Part shown: in pieces, positions 5,838 through 7,738 of the stretch | Layout of the letters: each line of letters starts with the position of its first letter | How positions within the stretch are numbered: the first letter of the stretch is position 1 | The notes under the pieces: model-generated | Database searches by the model: none | Told to the model about the DNA's origin: nothing | Seen by the model: the letters and a program-made list of their open reading frames with translations, nothing else | Source: JAAZIN01 sp964464625 | GTDB lineage: Bacteria > Bacillota > Dethiobacteria > DTU022 | DNA: 7,738 bases | Reading direction: 5' to 3' | Assembly: GCA_964464625.1 (NCBI GenBank) | Contig: CAYXKD010000084.1 | Span: forward strand, 1-7,738 | Program-made: the position numbers and the translations under genes

Positions 5838-6803
5838 CTATAACTGCAGTTCAACTACATCGCGGTCCTCCAGGGGGTAATCGCGGGCCACCGCCTGGCC
5901 GTCAAAGCGGGAGGAGCCCCAGACCAGGGCGTTTTTCAACTTCTTGGGAAAATCCTTATGCACCATTTCTGCAAATTCAAGCACAGTGCTCCCCTTTCTT
6001 AAAATAAAGGGCCGCTCTTTATCGGGGGAACGCCCCTGCGCTTTGCCATAGATCCGGATCACATCCAAAATTTCAAATAGCTTCTGGCGCAATTGGTCCA
6101 GGCCCGGACCATTGCAGGATACAGGATCAATCTCCAGATCGGGCCTCAGTTCACGCAGCAACTGTAAATTATCTTCGCTGCCCGGCAGATCTATCTTTGT
6201 GGCAACTATCAGAAAAGGCAGGGGAGCGATGATCTCTCCCTCCTCGGAGAGGTCGATCACTTCCCGATCCTGGAGCAGCTGCAAAATCCCCTCAAGCTGG
6301 TCCAGGCACTCCGGGGAGGCTGCATCAATGACGATGAGAAGAGCGTCGGCGGCTTTGAAGGTGCCTGTCAGACCGGGCGGAATCGCTTCGGTTGTTGCAG
6401 GGGGTGTATCGACAAGCTGGATATATGTATCTTCATAAGGCATCATCCCGGAAACCGGCAAAGCCGTTGCAAAAGGATAACTGGTCACCTTAACCCTGGC
6501 CCGGGTTAAAGCCCCTACAAGAGCCGACTTGCCGCTGTTGGGATAACCCGCCAGGACAATCTGGCCCGCCCCCTCCTTCTCCACGGCAAAGGGATCGGCG
6601 CTCCGGGTCGCTTTTTTCTTCTTTCCCTCCTCCTTGAGACGGGCCAGGCGTTTTTTGATATCCGCCTGCAGTTTCTCCGTTCCCTTGTGTTTGGGGATGA
6701 GCGCAAGCATCTCCTGCAGCGCCGCTTCTTTATCCTCCGGTGTCCTGGCATACCGGTATTTATCCTCGGCAGCATGATACTGCGGGGTAAGATTAGCAGG
6801 CAC
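5838..6803 (-). CDS. DRG/OBG-like GTPase with C-terminal TGS domain
   Basis: A 321-aa cytoplasmic GTPase resembling the DRG branch of the Obg superfamily, whose members act on or near ribosomes. A basic helical N-terminus (1-65, with a Lys-rich end at 57-64) precedes the G domain: G1 GYPNSGKSAL (86-95), a switch I region near TSYPFAT (107-113), G3 DTPP (132-135) where DxPG is usual, and G4 TKID (202-205, for NKxD). The last 60 residues, from about 262 (ERPFILRKGSTVLEFA to DVVELQL), form a TGS domain. Length and layout match clostridial proteins annotated as TGS-domain GTPases. The start is GTG at 6803-6801 with GAAGGAGGG upstream. It lies downstream of tRNA-Val on the same strand, with a terminator between. 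The precise role is unknown; ribosome or tRNA association is inferred from the TGS domain. Confidence 0.88.
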   Translation of the reverse strand: MPANLTPQYHAAEDKYRYARTPEDKEAALQEMLALIPKHKGTEKLQADIKKRLARLKEEGKKKKATRSADPFAVEKEGAGQIVLAGYPNSGKSALVGALTRARVKVTSYPFATALPVSGMMPYEDTYIQLVDTPPATTEAIPPGLTGTFKAADALLIVIDAASPECLDQLEGILQLLQDREVIDLSEEGEIIAPLPFLIVATKIDLPGSEDNLQLLRELRPDLEIDPVSCNGPGLDQLRQKLFEILDVIRIYGKAQGRSPDKERPFILRKGSTVLEFAEMVHKDFPKKLKNALVWGSSRFDGQAVARDYPLEDRDVVELQL

Positions 6804-6826
6804 AGCCCACCCTCCTTCCTCTTTTG

Positions 6827-6832
6827 ATTATA
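6827..6832 (-). promoter_or_regulatory. Candidate -10 box for the TGS GTPase gene
   Basis: On the minus strand TATAAT lies between the tRNA terminator and the GTPase Shine-Dalgarno, which would give a very short leader. No recognisable -35 is found at 16-18 bp, because that region is the terminator stem. Readthrough from the tRNA promoter is an alternative. Confidence 0.35.
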
Positions 6833-6840
6833 CATATTGT

Positions 6841-6867
6841 AGAAAAGAGCAGCTGCCTGCTGCTCTT
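6841..6867 (-). terminator. Rho-independent terminator after tRNA-Val
   Basis: On the minus strand a perfect 9-bp stem, AAGAGCAGC and GCTGCTCTT, encloses a five-base loop (AGGCA). The stem ends in TT and continues TTCT, giving a short T-rich tail. It starts 5 nt after the CCA end of the tRNA gene. Confidence 0.75.
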
Positions 6868-6872
6868 AGACA

Positions 6873-6947
6873 TGGTGCGCCCGGCAGGTATCGAACCTGC
6901 GGCCTCCTGCGCGTCAAGCAGGCGCTCTCCCCCTGAGCTACAGGCGC
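6873..6947 (-). tRNA. tRNA-Val (anticodon GAC)
   Basis: A complete 75-nt cloverleaf reads on the minus strand. The acceptor stem is GCGCCTG with CGGGCGC (one G-U pair), discriminator A, and the CCA end is encoded. The D arm is GCTC/GAGC. The anticodon stem is CCTGC/GCAGG around the loop TTGACGC, so the anticodon is GAC (valine, reading GUC and GUU). The variable loop is five bases and the T arm is GCAGG-TTCGATA-CCTGC. It has its own promoter and terminator and appears to be a single tRNA gene. Confidence 0.96.
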
Positions 6948-6982
6948 ATGGGCGTTAAACATCCTTTTGGTCCATCGATTAC

Positions 6983-7011
6983 ATTATAGATTGTCTTCCC
7001 AGAAAAAACAA
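6983..7011 (-). promoter_or_regulatory. Sigma-A type promoter of tRNA-Val
   Basis: On the minus strand TTGTTT (7011-7006) and TATAAT (6988-6983) are separated by 17 bp. The expected start near 6976 gives a leader of about 29 nt before the tRNA 5' end. Confidence 0.7.
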
Positions 7012-7148
7012 GGGGCTGAGCTCATATTAATGTACGAATCTCCATCCCTGGCTAGTCGACAAAGTAAATGCAACGGGGCATCCACCCGTCTTTAGACTTT
7101 AGCACCATGAATCTTTAGACGTTAGGAAAACATAAAACGTGAATTAAT
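7012..7148. other. AT-rich intergenic stretch left of the transposase gene
   Basis: No gene is supported here. It carries an imperfect direct repeat, TCTTTAGACTTTAG at 7089-7102 and TCTTTAGACGTTAG at 7112-7125 (13 of 14 identical, 23 bp apart), and a 5-bp inverted repeat ACGGG/CCCGT at 7073-7089. The left end of the insertion sequence should fall in or near this stretch, but it cannot be placed without the right end. Confidence 0.5.
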
Positions 7149-7170
7149 AGCGCAGATTAGCGCTTTTTTT
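7149..7170 (+). terminator. Terminator-like hairpin upstream of the transposase promoter
   Basis: AGCGC-AGATTA-GCGCT is followed by an unbroken run of T (seven T in total at 7164-7170). The stem is only five pairs but mostly G-C. No plus-strand gene ends here, so it may shield the insertion sequence from incoming transcription, a common arrangement in mobile elements. Confidence 0.45.
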
Positions 7171-7184
7171 GTGTAAAAAAACAC

Positions 7185-7212
7185 TTGCAAAATATTTATT
7201 TTCCTGTATAAT
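7185..7212 (+). promoter_or_regulatory. Promoter of the transposase gene
   Basis: TTGCAA (7185-7190) and TATAAT (7207-7212) are separated by 16 bp. Transcription would begin near 7219, inside a perfect tandem duplication of AGATGGTGTT (7213-7222 and 7223-7232). AAAGGAGG follows at 7235-7242, six bases before the ATG. Confidence 0.7.
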
Positions 7213-7232
7213 AGATGGTGTTAGATGGTGTT
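7213..7232 (+). repeat. Tandem 10-bp duplication in the transposase leader
   Basis: AGATGGTGTT occurs twice without a gap between the -10 box and the Shine-Dalgarno. It could be a slippage product or a binding site. Confidence 0.6.
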
Positions 7233-7248
7233 ACAAAGGAGGCGTATC

Positions 7249-7738
7249 ATGGCTTACTTTCTTAAAAAAACAAACCTTAAAAAGGGGCTCTATCTCCAGA
7301 TCTATGAATCTTTTTACAACCGCACTAAAAAGGAAACCGCTCACAAGTCATTCCAGACCCTGGGCTACGTAGAGGATCTGATTAAAGCCGGTATCCCCGA
7401 CCCTGTTGCCCATTACACCAAAGTGGTCAAGCAGATGAACGCGGAAGCAAAGCGCATTAAAGAGGAAAGTAAGGTAAAAAAGATCGGTGCAACCCCCGAA
7501 AGGCATCTAGGCTATTTTCTTTTACATAATATTTATAGCAGTCTGAAGGTCTCCGGCTATCTGGATCTAATGCAGTCCGTCAGGGGCTTCCGCTTTAAGC
7601 TGTCCGATCTCATGGAAGCTCTCATCTACAGCAGGGTCGTCGACCCATGTTCCAAGATCAAAACTTGCCATGATATCCTCCCTAAGCTGTATGAATTTTA
7701 CGGGCTAACCTATGACCAGATCTTAGATGGCGTCGAGT
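7249..7738 (+). CDS. IS1634-family transposase, N-terminal part (cut by window edge)
   Basis: An open frame of 163 codons runs off the right end without a stop. The start reads MAYFLKKTNLKKGLYLQIYE, a typical IS1634-type (IS4-related DDE superfamily) opening, followed by KSFQTLGYVEDLIKAGIPDP (about 34-53) and a charged helix. A region with LSDLMEALIYSRVVDPCSK (about 118-136) precedes the catalytic domain. The DDE residues lie beyond the window, so activity cannot be judged. The ATG has AAAGGAGG six bases upstream and a sigma-A type promoter. No internal stop or frameshift is seen in the visible part. Full-length members are usually 500-600 aa, so roughly a quarter to a third is present. Confidence 0.85.
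   Translation, partial: MAYFLKKTNLKKGLYLQIYESFYNRTKKETAHKSFQTLGYVEDLIKAGIPDPVAHYTKVVKQMNAEAKRIKEESKVKKIGATPERHLGYFLLHNIYSSLKVSGYLDLMQSVRGFRFKLSDLMEALIYSRVVDPCSKIKTCHDILPKLYEFYGLTYDQILDGVE

Larger units (their letters stand above)
7149..7738 (+). mobile_element. Left part of an IS1634-type insertion sequence
   Basis: The element is recognised by its transposase N-terminus and its self-contained expression signals. The left boundary given is only the terminator-like hairpin; the true terminal inverted repeat was not identified, and the right end lies outside the window. Members of this family, notably IS1634 itself, are known to make target duplications of unusually variable length. Confidence 0.6.

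Noticed and set aside
7169..7372. 67-codon plus-strand frame overlapping the transposase start
   Set aside because: It spans the transposase promoter and Shine-Dalgarno and overlaps the clear transposase frame; a shadow.
1..7738. CRISPR array, restriction endonuclease, toxin-antitoxin pair or phage genes
   Set aside because: No regularly spaced repeats and no motifs of these systems were seen on either strand.

Overview
The window looks like chromosomal DNA from an endospore-forming clostridial-type Firmicute. The reasons are a YtxC-family gene (a family restricted to spore formers), strong AAAGGAGG-type ribosome binding sites, frequent GTG and TTG starts, a moderately GC-rich core by eye, and anaerobe-style flavin/iron-sulfur enzymes. 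I cannot name the species.

Layout. Five genes lie head to tail on the minus strand from about 5450 down to 100: an orphan, circularly permuted N4/N6 DNA methyltransferase; an FAD oxidase that aligns with alkyldihydroxyacetonephosphate synthase (AGPS) rather than with ordinary glycolate oxidase; an overlapping CCG-domain iron-sulfur protein; a YegS/BmrU-type lipid kinase; and ytxC. A 39-bp near-perfect palindrome directly follows ytxC. Divergent from the methyltransferase, on the plus strand, is a 77-codon ORF with a perfect Shine-Dalgarno and a lipoprotein-like N-terminus. Converging on it from the right is a minus-strand DRG-like TGS-domain GTPase, preceded by a tRNA-Val(GAC) gene with its own promoter and terminator. 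The right end enters an AT-richer zone that holds a terminator-like hairpin, a good promoter, and the 5' third or so of an IS1634-type transposase gene cut by the window edge.

How the genes work together. The most informative unit is FAD oxidase, Fe-S protein and lipid kinase (1024-4539). The first two overlap by 13 bp and the third follows after 37 bp. From memory, mycobacteria also place an AGPS-like flavoprotein beside a lipid kinase (Rv2251-Rv2252), so this may be a conserved lipid-modifying unit, here with an added electron-transfer subunit. This function is inferred. The rest are ordinary housekeeping or accessory genes. I saw no CRISPR array, restriction endonuclease or phage module.
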